Below are positions 54,170-64,000 of a stretch of 64,000 nt of DNA, one piece after another. The stretch lies in contig CM077115.1 in the NCBI GenBank assembly GCA_039619475.1, positions 447,939,292 through 448,003,291 on the forward strand, read 5' to 3'. Position 1 is the first letter of the stretch; every line of letters starts with the position of its first letter. The translations under genes were made by a program, and so were the position numbers. The DNA comes from Icerya purchasi. Taxonomy: Eukaryota > Arthropoda > Insecta > Hemiptera > Monophlebidae. The notes under the pieces are model-generated. The model saw only the letters and a list, made by a program, of their open reading frames with translations, searched no databases and was not told the origin of the DNA.

Positions 54170-55195
54170 TGGAAATCAGAACTTTACTTAAAGCTTGTAG
54201 ATTAGAGGAAATTAAGGCATCGTCAATGGAAAAAGCAAAGCTTGACATTCTCGAAGTAGGTGAAAGAAGATGACTAGGACATGGTGATTTCAGTTCAGGA
54301 AACTTTAGATGTATTTATAGTGGAAATGAAAGACCCGGGCAGAATGGTGCTGCAATAGTTCTATAAGGAAACTGGAGAGAAAATGTAGTAAACACCTTCC
54401 ATGTTAACGAAAGACTGCTAATGATTAAAATACGAGAACATTGCCTGTAAATTTAGTAATCATACAAGTACACGTTCCAACTACAAATAGTAAAGATAAA
54501 GAAATAGAAAAAATATATGAACAAATTGAGGATTCCCTTTATGATAAAATAAAGACAACATAACGGTAACGGGTAATTTTAATGCGGTAGTAAGGTGCAG
54601 CAGCAGCAACAACAAGGATAAAAGTTGCGGTAAATTCGGTTTAGGAAATAAGAACCATAGAAGAGAAATTCTGTTGGAATTCTGTAAACAACACAGACCT
54701 GTGCTTAGAAATACATGCTTTCAAGTTCCTAAACGTAGAAGATACACTTGGCAAGCACCTGGTGACTTAGGAAGGTATCAAACTGATTATGTAATAGTAC
54801 AACAAGGGTATAGGAATCAAATCAAGTAATACATACCCCGGATTGGAAATAGACAGTGATCATAATGTGGTGATAGCAAAATGCGATTCAAGTCTGAGAC
54901 GACAAATTTTGAAGTAGTTAGGATTAGAGAAACTGAAAGAAACAGGTATAAAACAAAATATAAATAATGAAGTTGAAAAACAAGTGAAAAGCAATTCCAC
55001 GACTTGGCGAGAAACAAATAACGTACTAACAAATGTATTGGAAAGATGTATGTGATATCAAAAACTAAAGCCAAAAAAACCATGGATGACTACACAAATT
55101 CTAAAATTAATAGAACGAAGAACCAAGTTTAAAAAAAATTATTTTATAAAGTATAAGCAAATAAAAAATAAGATAGCAGATAAATAAATATATCT
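54170..55195 (+). pseudogene. RTE-type LINE endonuclease relic (CFDP2-like)
   Basis: The plus strand carries VTGNFNAVV (near 54565-54590), then CGKFGLGNKNHRREILLEFC (near 54625-54690), NTCFQVPKRRRYTWQAPGD and RYQTDYVIV (54705-54800), then decayed SDHNVV-like text near 54855. This is the endonuclease of RTE/BovB-type elements, whose host-annotated cousins are called craniofacial development protein 2-like. Stops and shifts are frequent. The RT is absent: the relic ends near 55195. Confidence 0.75.
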
Positions 55196-55328
55196 ATTCA
55201 ATATACTTATTGCTTACATTCTTTATATATTAAGTAAATTTTTTTTTTTATTTTTTTTTTTTTATTTTTTTTTGGGCGCATCAACTATGGACCATTGCCC
55301 AGACACAATGGGAAGGAGAGACAATTAA

Positions 55329-58300
55329 CTAGAACCTAATTCGATTGGAGACAGCTGAAATAAAGGAACCAAGGACAAGAACAACAGACTGGGAGGGAAG
55401 GGACAAGATGTAAGACGCACAGTAAGGCGTGGGAAGCCCCAGCTTTATAAGGTGAAGATAGAAAAGAGAACGCTCCACAGAAAGAGCAGAGCACTCGAAG
55501 AAAATGTGATCAGCATCACAGACAACTGCTTCATCTGGATGCAACGGACAATGAGGAGAGGGAAACAAAGAGAAACGATAGCGTGAAGAGGGCAGCAGTG
55601 TGTGATTAAAGCGCAGGCGGACAATAGAGGAAATTATAAGTCGTGGAAGAGAGGGAAACTCCGAGAACCATGGATGAGAAGGAAGTGTAGGTTGGATTGA
55701 AAGGTAGAAGGAACGATTGTTGGTAAAAGAAGAAGGGTACACATCCGACCAAAATCTGAAGTGAAGCTTCTTAATTAGGGGTAATAGATTAACAGCCGGG
55801 ATTTTTTTTAAATAGAAGCGAGAACGAACAGCAACCTGAGCCAAAGCATCCGCCATTTCATTGCCCTCGATGCCTCTGTGACCAGGAACCCACAGTAAGT
55901 CAATGTGTACAGAGTGATGGAAAGAAAGATTATAAATGAGAGATCGTATACGAAGAATGAAGAAGTCAGAAGAGGGAGGAGGAAGCGGTGAACTGATAGC
56001 CTGGAGAGCACCCATGGAGTCAGAAATGATTAGATAGTCGGAGGACGAACGATTGGACGAGATATGTATGATCGCACGAAGGATAGCCATCAATTCGGCC
56101 GTAAAAATAGAACAGAAAGATGGGAGGCGAAAGGATTCGGAGAATTTGGAGTCGGGAAGAATAAAAGACGATCCGACTCCACCGGGTCCTCTAGAGCCAT
56201 CAGTAAAAACAAGTGCATGAGAAGGAAAAAGACAACTGACCGTACTGCAAAATTCCTGTTTAATGACGGTCTGAGGCATAAACTTAGAAAATTTAGGGAG
56301 AAAATGTACTTTGGGAGGGTGTAAGAGGTCGAAATAATTGAATGAGAAGTACGGAAGATTATTGCTGGATATAATATGGGAGGAGAAATGGCTAAGACGT
56401 TGAGAAATAGGGGCTAAGATAGGGATTTTATTAGAAACAAAACGCCAGTTCTTGGCAATGTAAATGTAGGAAGGAATAAGTTGAGACGAAGTGAAAGGTA
56501 AACGTTTGGAAAGGAATCGATAGCCCAAATAAGAACTTCGAACTGAGAGGGGAGGTATGTTAGATTCTGCGAGCATTGCTGAAATGGGAGAGGATTTGAG
56601 AGCACCGAGGCAAAGACGGAGACAGGAGTTTTGTATTATATCTAATTTGGAAAGAAGGGATCTGGAGGCACAACCATAGATAAAAGAACAGTAATCAAAC
56701 TTGGAGCGAATAATGGATGTATACAGGGAAATGAGCAGATGAGGATCACCTCCCCATTTGGTTGGAGACAAGGATTTTAACAAGTTCAGTCTTTTAACGG
56801 CAGAACAAGAAAGGTGGTCGATATGCTCGGAGAAGGTCAGACGACTATTAAGGTAAATATCGAGATGCAGAAGCAAATAACACGGGGAAGAGAAACTTGA
56901 TTCAGGGATAGGTTGACTAATGTGGAATTGTAGGGGCGGAGAGTAAAAACCATAGAAGAGGATTTAGAAGGAGAAACAGAAAGGTGAATAGAAGATAGGG
57001 ACTGTTCAAGTGCAAACAAAGACGAATTAAGAGTTTCGTTGGCGATTACCAAGTCATAGGAAGAGGAAAAAAGAAGAATATCATCCGCAAAGAATAAAGA
57101 GAGGGAGTTTAAAGGAAGAGATGCTACAGCAATGGTATATATATTGAATAGGGTGGGGCTGAGGGGGGAACCTTGCGGAAGACCACGGAAAACACTTCTT
57201 GTAGCTCCAAGTCACGGAGAGGAAATGTGGATAATGCGATTTATCATAAAATTAATAGTCAGCGAAATGAGTTTGACTGGGAGATTAATTGCGGCCATTG
57301 CGTCTTTTAGACTAGGTAGATGAACGTTATCAAAGGCTGAGGATAAGTCGATAAAAGAAGCCAGCGTGAAATGCTTATGTATGAAGGATTTATAAACGTG
57401 GGAAACAAAGGAGCTAATACAATCGGCAGGACCAATGTCTGGTCGAAAGCCAAACATGTTGGAAGGAAGTAAGTTGTTATGTTCCAGCCACCAAACAAGA
57501 CGTTTATTCAGCATGCCTTCAAAGAGTTTCCTGAAACATGATGCCAAAGAGATAGGACGTAAGGAAGCATTTTTTTTCGGGATGGGAATAACGATAAAGG
57601 AGTTCCAGGAAGACGGATTGATGCCTCTGGATAAAAAGGAATTGAAGAGTTCAAGGAGAAACGCAAGTGACTGCTCAGACAGATTTTTAAGGACTATGTA
57701 TGGAATACCATCTATACCCGGTGTAGGACTGGTAGAGTTTAGGAGAACAGACTTCAGTTCATTGATATTGAATGCAGATGTTAAAGGGTGCGCGGGGGGG
57801 GGAGGCTCCGTACGGAAGGAAAGGAGTAAAGTTCATCAAAGTTAGGAACGTAAGCGGGAGCAGCGGAGTCGACAAAAGATAATAGGCTATCACGAGTGAG
57901 ATTAAGGTTATACGGGTGTTCTGAAAACGGGGATTTGAACGCCTTAGCCATTTTCCAAATATGAGAAAGTGGGGTAGTTCTGGAGAAGGAAGAACAGAAG
58001 TTCTGCCAGGAAGACCTCTTTGAGGCTTTCAGCATGTACCTAGCTCTAGCATTAGCTCGCTTGTGAGCAAGAAAATTCTCGGTAGTAGGATTGGGGCGAA
58101 AGTTTCTAAAAGTAACTCGACTGAGCCTAAAAGCTGCCTCGCACTCGTCATTCCACCAGAGTGAAGATGCTGACGTACCTCGTTTAGAGCGCATCGGGGG
58201 GCGAGATGGAGAAGATAAAGAAAGAGCAGATGTAGCGGAATGAAGAAAAAAATTATAGGATGATATGGGACCAGAAGAAGGACACAAATTAGGAAGCAAA

Positions 58301-59043
58301 TGATCCATAATAGAACGAAATAGAGCCCAGTCCGTTTTGGAAAGATTCCATTTGGGAGAATAAAGGGGCCTTTGAGAGGAGTTATCAGAATGGGAACATG
58401 ATCACTACCAAAGGTACCCGCAAGAGTCCTCCAGTTATAGTTGAGGCCAGCATTGGGAGAGGAAAAAGTTAGGTCAAGGGAACTGAAGATGGACGGACTC
58501 CTAATATATGTAGGCGAGGAATCGTTAAGGAGAACCAAGTTATCGGAAAGAATAGAATTTTCAAGGACAGTACCATTAGAGTTATAGGATGAGCAACTCC
58601 AAGAGGGGGAGCGAGCGTTCTAGTCGCCACCAATGATAAAGGGATGAGGAAGAGAATTGAAAAACGGAGAGAGGGGAAAGTGACGAAGATCGTAATCAGG
58701 AGGAACATAGACGGAAATAAAATTTAAGGAGCGGCCAGGGTTAGTAGGAATAGAAATATGTACAATATTTGGCTGATTGTTGTTAGAGGAGAAGTTATAA
58801 GGAACATTATGAGAAAGAAAGGGAATATCATTTCTTGTGAGGATAGCGGCTCCGCCGTAACCATCCTCACGATCATTCCTGACCAGAGTGAAACCTCTAA
58901 ATTGAAGATTCATTCCAGCACGGAGCCACGTTTCAGAGATAAGAGCGACACTGATTTCATGGAGATCCAATAGACCCCCTAATGAATGTTTATTAGCTCT
59001 AAGGCTACAACAGTTCCATTGTAATATATTCAAGGCGGTCACC
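55329..59043 (-). pseudogene. I-type ORF2 (endonuclease, RT, RNase H) with several lesions
   Basis: It starts MVTALNILQWNCCSLRANK near 59043. The endonuclease is open to FIIGGD, where a TAG near 58620 replaces the expected Trp codon of GGDWNA. Frame breaks follow near 58400, near 57790 (a G run), near 57210 and near 56870. Surviving RT blocks include LRPISLASCFRKLFE, MFGFRPDIGPADCIS, SFIDLSSAFDNVH, GLPQGSPLSPTLFN and LFFADDILLFSSS. The last 515 codons (55329-56876) are unbroken: thumb, VFTDGSRGPGGVG, IISDSMGALQAI, VPGHRGIEGNEMADALAQ and the finger CPLHPDEAVVCDADHIFFEC. All RNase H residues remain, yet the gene as a whole is dead. Confidence 0.9.
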
Positions 59044-59863
59044 ATGTTTAAGCCTTGGAAGGGTTGAGACAAAGGAAAGTGGGGACAGGGACAGGAGGGA
59101 GAAAGTGAGAGAGGCCTCGACAGATGTAGGAGGCCATTACAAGATGCAAGGATAACAGCACATAAGAAGAGCTTGGAGGTAGAAGAAAAGGGAGAGGTAG
59201 GACAACGGAAATAGAACGGAAAAGAAAGCAAAACGGAGCCAGCCAGATAAAAGATAAAGTGGAGCAAGGGGAAAGATAAACTGAGCTAAATTTTAGGAAA
59301 GAGAGGCATGCAGAGAGCAAAGTACGAATTGTCCTCCCATTGACACATATGCCGCTAGCATAAAAGGAGGCATTGGTGCTGAAAACAAAAGGCAACGAAG
59401 TAGACAGCCTAATGCCCATTACGAACGCAGAATGTAGATCAAGTCTACAAATTATGAGTTGAATTAGGTGCATGTCAGCAATCCTAATAAATGTTCCATA
59501 AGCACAAGAGACTGTGCAGCAGAGAGTAGTTCCTATGTATCTCAGTCCAAAGATGTTTTGTAGCAACTTGACATGAGTACATAGGGTAGCAAGAGGAGTA
59601 AAGTGAAAAAAAGCGTGCCCGAAGGTATTTTTGATTACCTCAGCAACGGTATATTCACAAAATGAAGAAAAAACCAACAAGCACATAAAAAGTGCATAAT
59701 TCATCAGATTCGGGCAGCTGTCTTCAATGCCTGGAAATATTTGCGGGAAAAGAAAAAGGGGTGAATACGAAAGAGTATAGAATGAGAAAGTGACGAAAAG
59801 GAGCAACATCGAAAATAAGGAGCAATGCTTGGCTCCGAGCTTTTAACTTTTATGCTTCTGTAA
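59044..59863 (-). other. Spacer between ORF1 and ORF2, unlike the spacer of the sister copy
   Basis: The matching interval in the 44467-50827 element (48286-48765) is only 480 bases, and I see no obvious similarity to this one. A 253-codon hydrophobic frame overlaps this spacer and the ORF2 start. It is not supported by any family, so I treat it as spacer. Either subfamilies differ here or one has acquired foreign sequence. Confidence 0.45.
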
Positions 59864-61801
59864 CTATTGAGAACAAAGATTATTGGAGAGAAACGATGAT
59901 AATGAGTAAACAAAGGAGGAAGAAGAAACAATGTTTTTGGAGTTAAGAAGCTCCATGATGGCCGCCGAGATAGTTTGAATTACGGGCGGAGAAACCGAGG
60001 AAGGAACAGAGATGTTAGTCAAGGAGGTAGGATTGGTTTGAAAAGTAATTGGGGCATAGGTATCATTTGTAGCCGGGATATTTGAATGAGTAGGTCTCCT
60101 AAGAGCCCATCCATTAGAGGGGTGAGGGATAAAGTTAGAAGGAAGCGGAGGAAATTTAGGGGAAGGAACATATGAAGATTTAGGATTACGAGGTTTGTGG
60201 AAAGTGGGAGATTTAGGGCTAGGAGGGGAATAGATTCGAGATGGGGAGGAGGTAGGCCCTTTGGAAGGAGCTCTGTGCGACAAAGGGGACACCGTGGCTC
60301 GATCCGTGTAGGTGAATGCTTGTGATACAAAGCGATTCTTATTTAAAGAGGCAGCCTCTTGAAAAGAAATATTTTCAAAGGCCATTAGCCTCTTAATGTC
60401 ATTTTGTCTTCCCCATTCTGGGCAAGAACGATCGTTAGAGCAATGAGGGCCTTTGCAGTTGCGACAAAGTGGCGGTTCTTGTAGATTACTGCAGTCTGTA
60501 ATAAGGTGTCGAGAGGCACAGTGGGGGCAGATAGGGGAGGTGCTACGACAATGTTTGGCGATGTGTCCAAATAGGAAACACTTCGAACACTGAGTAGGTC
60601 GACGGATGCTAGGGGAGACAAGAAATCTCAGTTGGAAAATGGAGACGAATTCCGGAAAAACTGTGTTGAGAAACTTCAATTCAACAGACCTTGTCGGAAC
60701 TTTCTTTCCCTCGGAAGTACGATGAATTCGGCGGATAGAAACGATGGGAATAGAAGACCAAATGCCCTCCAGGATGTTCTTCTCTGTGAACGATGGGTGG
60801 ATATCTGTGATGACACCCAATCTGTATAGTAGACTGTTGGGAATGTACGCTTTGATATTGTTGGATGAGAGGAAAGTGGAATTATTTAAGAAAGAGTTTG
60901 CATAAGAAGCAGAAGGAAATTGGACCGCAATGCGACCCTTGCCGAGAGAATCAATTCTGCTTAGAGGAGTGGACGCAGCGTGAATAAGCCTTGCAAGGGC
61001 TAAAGGGTGGTGATTGCCGATGTTTCTATCCTCAGAGCAACTTTCCACGTAGACCGTGAAAGGACCTGGGTGATTGTCGGCAAATATTGCGATATTCATA
61101 TTGTTATTATAAGCATTACTATCAGAATTATTATGGTTAGTATTACTATTGTTGTTATCATCATTACTATTATCATTACTATTGTTATTGCCACCACCAT
61201 TACTATCATCATTGTTATTATTATTACTAATGTCATTAATATTATCATTACTATTACTACCATTGTTGCCATTAATATTATTATTACTATTACTACCATT
61301 GTTGCCATTAATATTATTATTATTATTACTACCACTATTACCATCACTATAATTATTATTATTATTGCTATTGTTATTACTGTTACTATAATTACCGTTA
61401 GTATTATTTTTGTTGGTGGCATTTCTGTTATTATTATTATTGGTATTATTGATATTACTAGTAAGGTGCGAGTTCTTAATAGTAAAGTTTTTAATAGCAT
61501 CGGTAGCATTGACGTTAATGTTAGAGTTATTTTTGCTTAAGTGATTAATACTATTATCGCTACTATTATTATTTTTATTGTTATTACTGTTATTTTTATT
61601 ATTGTTATTTTTACTATTTTTAGTGTTATTTTCACTGGTATCGCTATTATTACTGCTATTGCCGGCGAGGTTAATGAGGTCTGGATTAGAGAGTCGCAGA
61701 TCCTTACTAGGGACCGATGCGACCGGAGAAAGGGGACCGGATAACTTACGTTTACCAGAGGTGTCAACCTTCATCTGGAGATGCAAATTCGGTTTCGACA
61801 A
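59864..61801 (-). CDS. LINE ORF1: Asn-rich gag with three zinc knuckles (intact)
   Basis: The 645-residue open frame begins MSKPNLHLQMKVDTSGKRK. Residues about 50-240 are an Asn/Ser-rich low-complexity tract. A conserved domain follows (DNHPGPFTVYVES, HHPLALARLIHAAS, IAVQFPSASYANSFL; about 250-380), then three Cys/His knuckles (CSKCFLFGHIAKHC, CPHCASRHLITDC, CRNCKGPHCSNDRSC; about 400-460), RLMAFENISFQEAA and a Pro/Ser-rich tail ending in a hydrophobic helix. It should bind element RNA and multimerise. It is undamaged, unlike the ORF2 it precedes, and could in principle serve other copies in trans. Confidence 0.9.
   Translation of the reverse strand: MSKPNLHLQMKVDTSGKRKLSGPLSPVASVPSKDLRLSNPDLINLAGNSSNNSDTSENNTKNSKNNNNKNNSNNNKNNNSSDNSINHLSKNNSNINVNATDAIKNFTIKNSHLTSNINNTNNNNNRNATNKNNTNGNYSNSNNNSNNNNNYSDGNSGSNNNNNINGNNGSNSNNNINGNNGSNSNDNINDISNNNNNDDSNGGGNNNSNDNSNDDNNNSNTNHNNSDSNAYNNNMNIAIFADNHPGPFTVYVESCSEDRNIGNHHPLALARLIHAASTPLSRIDSLGKGRIAVQFPSASYANSFLNNSTFLSSNNIKAYIPNSLLYRLGVITDIHPSFTEKNILEGIWSSIPIVSIRRIHRTSEGKKVPTRSVELKFLNTVFPEFVSIFQLRFLVSPSIRRPTQCSKCFLFGHIAKHCRSTSPICPHCASRHLITDCSNLQEPPLCRNCKGPHCSNDRSCPEWGRQNDIKRLMAFENISFQEAASLNKNRFVSQAFTYTDRATVSPLSHRAPSKGPTSSPSRIYSPPSPKSPTFHKPRNPKSSYVPSPKFPPLPSNFIPHPSNGWALRRPTHSNIPATNDTYAPITFQTNPTSLTNISVPSSVSPPVIQTISAAIMELLNSKNIVSSSSFVYSLSSFLSNNLCSQ
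61085..61640. repeat. Long imperfect AAT/ATT triplet tract inside ORF1
   Basis: About 550 bases of imperfect triplet repeats encode the Asn-rich region. It includes a near-exact duplication of a 36-base unit around 61257-61328 (the ACCATTGTTGCCATTAATAT block). Opposite-strand Ile/Val/Leu frames are artefacts. Confidence 0.9.
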
Positions 61802-62146
61802 CTTACTTTCCTTGGAGGAGGCCGCTTAGCGGCCTCCACTAGACGAGCTCATTGATCAAACACAGAAAATAAGAAATAGAGAAAAGAAAAAAAAAAGAAA
61901 AAAAAAGGGGGTAACGGAAGAAAATAAATAAAATAAAATATATAAATAGAAATAAATTAACTAGTTAATCTTCTTAAGAAAAACCGCTAAATAACCGAAA
62001 GACGAGCGCAGAGCGATTAAATTAAAACAATCTCACCAGTCTTATCAGCTATACAAACGATGTCTTTGAAAGTGAAGATGCCGTTATCGCCGAACAATCG
62101 TTAACTAATAAGCACGCGAGCGAACAACCGATTTATTACCGCATAG

Positions 62147-64000
62147 GGTTTTTTTTTTTTTTTTTTTTTTTAACCCCCCTTTGGGCATATCAACAAAGGA
62201 TCTTCGCCCAGAAACGAAAGGAAGGAGAAGGATCAGTTAAATGTAGATTCGGTCAGCTATTGATAAGATAAAGGAACTGAGGATAGGAACAACTGAGATC
62301 GACGGAAACGATAAGATATACGAGGCACAATAAGGAGTAGGGAGTTTGAGTGACAGCAGATTGGAATACAAAGAGGTACGTTCGTTCACAAGGGATGGAC
62401 ATTCAAAGAGGATATGGTCAGGATCACAGACGGCTACGTCGTCAGGATGAAGAGGGCAATAAGGGGAAAGAGCGAGATGAAAACGAAAGCGTGAGGAAGG
62501 AAGAAGAGTATGATTCAGACGTAAACGGATAATAGGAACAATAACGGAGCGGTGAAGCGAAGGAAAATCGTAAAACCAAGGCCGCGTGGGAAGATTAGGT
62601 TGGATGGAAAAATAAAAGGAAGAATGATTAGAAAAGGAGGAAACGTAAAAATCTGACCAAAATCTAACATGAAACTTTTTGCACAATGGGAGTAAATTCG
62701 AAACGGGAATTTTAGAGAAAAAAAAGCGGGAGGATACAGCAATCTGAGCCAAAGAATCAGCCATTTCGTTACCCTCTATCCCCATATGACTGGGGACCCA
62801 GAGCATTTCAATGCGGATAGCGTGAAGTGAGAAGAGAGTGTGAATGAGAGAGCGAATACGGAGGATGAAAAGGTCAGAGGAGTGAGAGGGGAAATGAGAG
62901 GAAATAGCTTTAAGAGCACACATGGAGTCGGAGATAATTAAAAATTTAGAAGAAGAACGATGTGAGGAAATATGGATTATGGCACGTAAAATGGCCGTTA
63001 ACTCGGCCGTAAAGATAGTACAAAAGGAAGGGAGACGAAAAGATTCAGAGAAATTAATGCTCGGAATGATGAAAGAAGCTCCAACTCCATTAGGCCCCTT
63101 CGAACCATCCGTAAAAATAGCAATATGGAAAGGAAAACGGGATTCGATATAACTATGGAATTCCTGTATAACTGTTGGATAGGAAAGGGATTTGGAGGAA
63201 AAAGGAAAGTAGAATACATTGGGAGGATTGGAGAGATCTGCAAAATTGAAAGAAAAGTAAGGGAGATTGTTATAAGAAATTGTGCAGGATAAAAAGGAAT
63301 TTAGCCGCAAAGCAATGTGGGCTAGAATAGGAATTTTCTTGGGAGTAAAACGCCAGTTTTGCAGAATAGAAAGATATGAAGGAATAAGTTTGGAGGATGA
63401 TAACGGTAAGCGTTTACACAAGAAACGATAACCTAAATAGGATCTGCGAATGAAAAGGGGAGGCGAGTTAGACTCAGCGAGAACTGCTGGTACTCGAAAA
63501 GATCTAAGAACACCAAGGCAAAGACGAATACAAGAATTTTGAATTATATCCAGCTTGGAAAGAAGTGATTTTGAGGCAGAGCCATAGATAAAGGAACAGT
63601 AGTCAAATTTGGAACGGATAATCGAATTGTACAAGGAAATAAGGAGAAAAGGATCGCCTCCCCATTTTGTTGGGGAAAGAGCTTTCAGTAAGTTTAGTCT
63701 TTTAAGGGCAGAAGAGGAAAGGAAATTAATTTGTTCATAAAAGGACAGACGACTGTTGAGGAATACACCGAGATAGCAGAAGCATTCCCTACGAGGGATA
63801 AGATTGGAGTTTAAGGATACAGAGACTAAAGCGGGATTAAAAGGACGAAGAGAAAAGACAATACAAGAGGATTTTAAAGGGGAAATAGAAAGGTTCAAAG
63901 AGGAAAGAGATTGTTCCAAAGTAGCTAGAGACGAATTAACACTTTCGTTAGCATCTACGATATCACGGGATGAGGAAAAGAGAAGAATGTCATCGGCAAA
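62147..64000 (-). mobile_element. Third I-type LINE, continuing beyond the window
   Basis: The T run at 62148-62172 is its poly(A) tail, then CCCCCCTTTGGGCATATC, the subfamily whose tip was also inserted at 12275-12353. Only the 3' end of ORF2 and the 3' UTR are inside the window. Its tail touches the 5' end of the preceding copy. Confidence 0.9.
62237..64000 (-). CDS. LINE ORF2 carboxyl part (RT motif C to RNase H), open, partial
   Basis: The frame is open from the window edge, where FADDILLFSSS (motif C) is the last readable RT motif, to a stop at 62237: 587 codons. Next comes CFCYLGVFLNSRLSF, then the connection domain, then RNase H with IFTDGSKGPNGVG, IFTAELTAIL, IISDSMCALKAI and VPSHMGIEGNEMADSLAQ (all four acidic positions and the His present), and the finger CPLHPDDVAVCDPDHILFEC. 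The end ILSIADRIYI matches the ends of sister copies. No lesion is visible, so the full gene may be intact to the right. Confidence 0.9.
   Translation of the reverse strand, partial: FADDILLFSSSRDIVDANESVNSSLATLEQSLSSLNLSISPLKSSCIVFSLRPFNPALVSVSLNSNLIPRRECFCYLGVFLNSRLSFYEQINFLSSSALKRLNLLKALSPTKWGGDPFLLISLYNSIIRSKFDYCSFIYGSASKSLLSKLDIIQNSCIRLCLGVLRSFRVPAVLAESNSPPLFIRRSYLGYRFLCKRLPLSSSKLIPSYLSILQNWRFTPKKIPILAHIALRLNSFLSCTISYNNLPYFSFNFADLSNPPNVFYFPFSSKSLSYPTVIQEFHSYIESRFPFHIAIFTDGSKGPNGVGASFIIPSINFSESFRLPSFCTIFTAELTAILRAIIHISSHRSSSKFLIISDSMCALKAISSHFPSHSSDLFILRIRSLIHTLFSLHAIRIEMLWVPSHMGIEGNEMADSLAQIAVSSRFFFSKIPVSNLLPLCKKFHVRFWSDFYVSSFSNHSSFYFSIQPNLPTRPWFYDFPSLHRSVIVPIIRLRLNHTLLPSSRFRFHLALSPYCPLHPDDVAVCDPDHILFECPSLVNERTSLYSNLLSLKLPTPYCASYILSFPSISVVPILSSFILSIADRIYI

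Larger units (their letters stand above)
55239..62146 (-). mobile_element. Second I-type LINE, full length, ORF2 decayed
   Basis: The 3' T run starts near 55239 with GGGCGCATCAAC after it. ORF2 relics span 55329-59043, a spacer of about 820 bases follows, ORF1 is 59864-61801, and the leader reaches about 62146. Its leader (reverse complement ATGCGGTAATAAATCGGTTGTT) aligns with that of the copy at 44467-50827. No duplication was found on the left flank, and its 5' end abuts the tail of the next copy directly. Confidence 0.9.

Noticed and set aside
59048..59809. 253-codon hydrophobic minus-strand frame
   Set aside because: It overlaps the real ORF2 start in another frame and is not present in the sister element; probably chance openness of pyrimidine-rich DNA.
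1..64000. tRNA, rRNA or bacterial gene cassettes
   Set aside because: No cloverleaf, rRNA text, Shine-Dalgarno pattern or bacterial gene was recognised; the content is eukaryotic throughout.

Overview
This is a piece of animal nuclear DNA, almost certainly from an insect. It is AT-rich, has no bacterial-style operons, and is filled with broken and nearly intact transposable elements of insect type: Jockey, I-superfamily, R1-like, RTE-like and CR1/Daphne-like LINEs, plus hAT, mariner and pogo-like DNA elements. I saw no rRNA, tRNA or CRISPR array. The insect order cannot be fixed from the sequence.

Layout. 1-2160: internally deleted I-type LINE (minus). 2161-5980: low-copy DNA with a 299-bp hAT MITE and two candidate host exons. 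5980-11316: nearly full-length plus-strand LINE with ORF1, an unexplained middle frame and ORF2. 11340-16250: RNase H relics, a mariner relic inside a dispersed repeat, short truncated LINE insertions, and a host exon at 12473-12663. 16257-20870: nearly complete Jockey element. 21985-24720: decayed LINE. 24826-24897: candidate host signal-peptide exon. 25668-30290: second, badly decayed Jockey. 31170-38940: two related RNase H LINEs around a non-autonomous hAT and two snapback palindromes. 42030-43864: truncated Jockey and a third palindrome. 44467-50827: full-length I-type LINE with a perfect 15-bp target-site duplication and intact ORF2. 51473-55190: mariner and RTE relics. 55239-64000: two more I-type copies joined head to tail, the second running off the window.

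Most of the sequence is therefore mobile DNA. Each autonomous LINE encodes a nucleic-acid-binding ORF1 and an ORF2 with AP-like endonuclease and reverse transcriptase, with RNase H in the I-type families. ORF1 packages the RNA, and ORF2 nicks the target and primes reverse transcription there. Nested insertions and target-site duplications show that this was repeated.

The main non-mobile signal is a set of minus-strand segments at 24826-24897, 12473-12663, 5545-5673 and, more weakly, 3324-3345. They have open frames, good splice sites and compatible phases. Joined, they would encode a small secreted protein of about 137 residues that I do not recognise, from a gene of about 21.6 kb whose introns are stuffed with transposons. 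Other points of interest are a 297-codon middle frame in the 6-11 kb LINE, three snapback palindromes (two inside insertion-like direct repeats, one with a hammerhead-like core), and the almost intact I-type copy.
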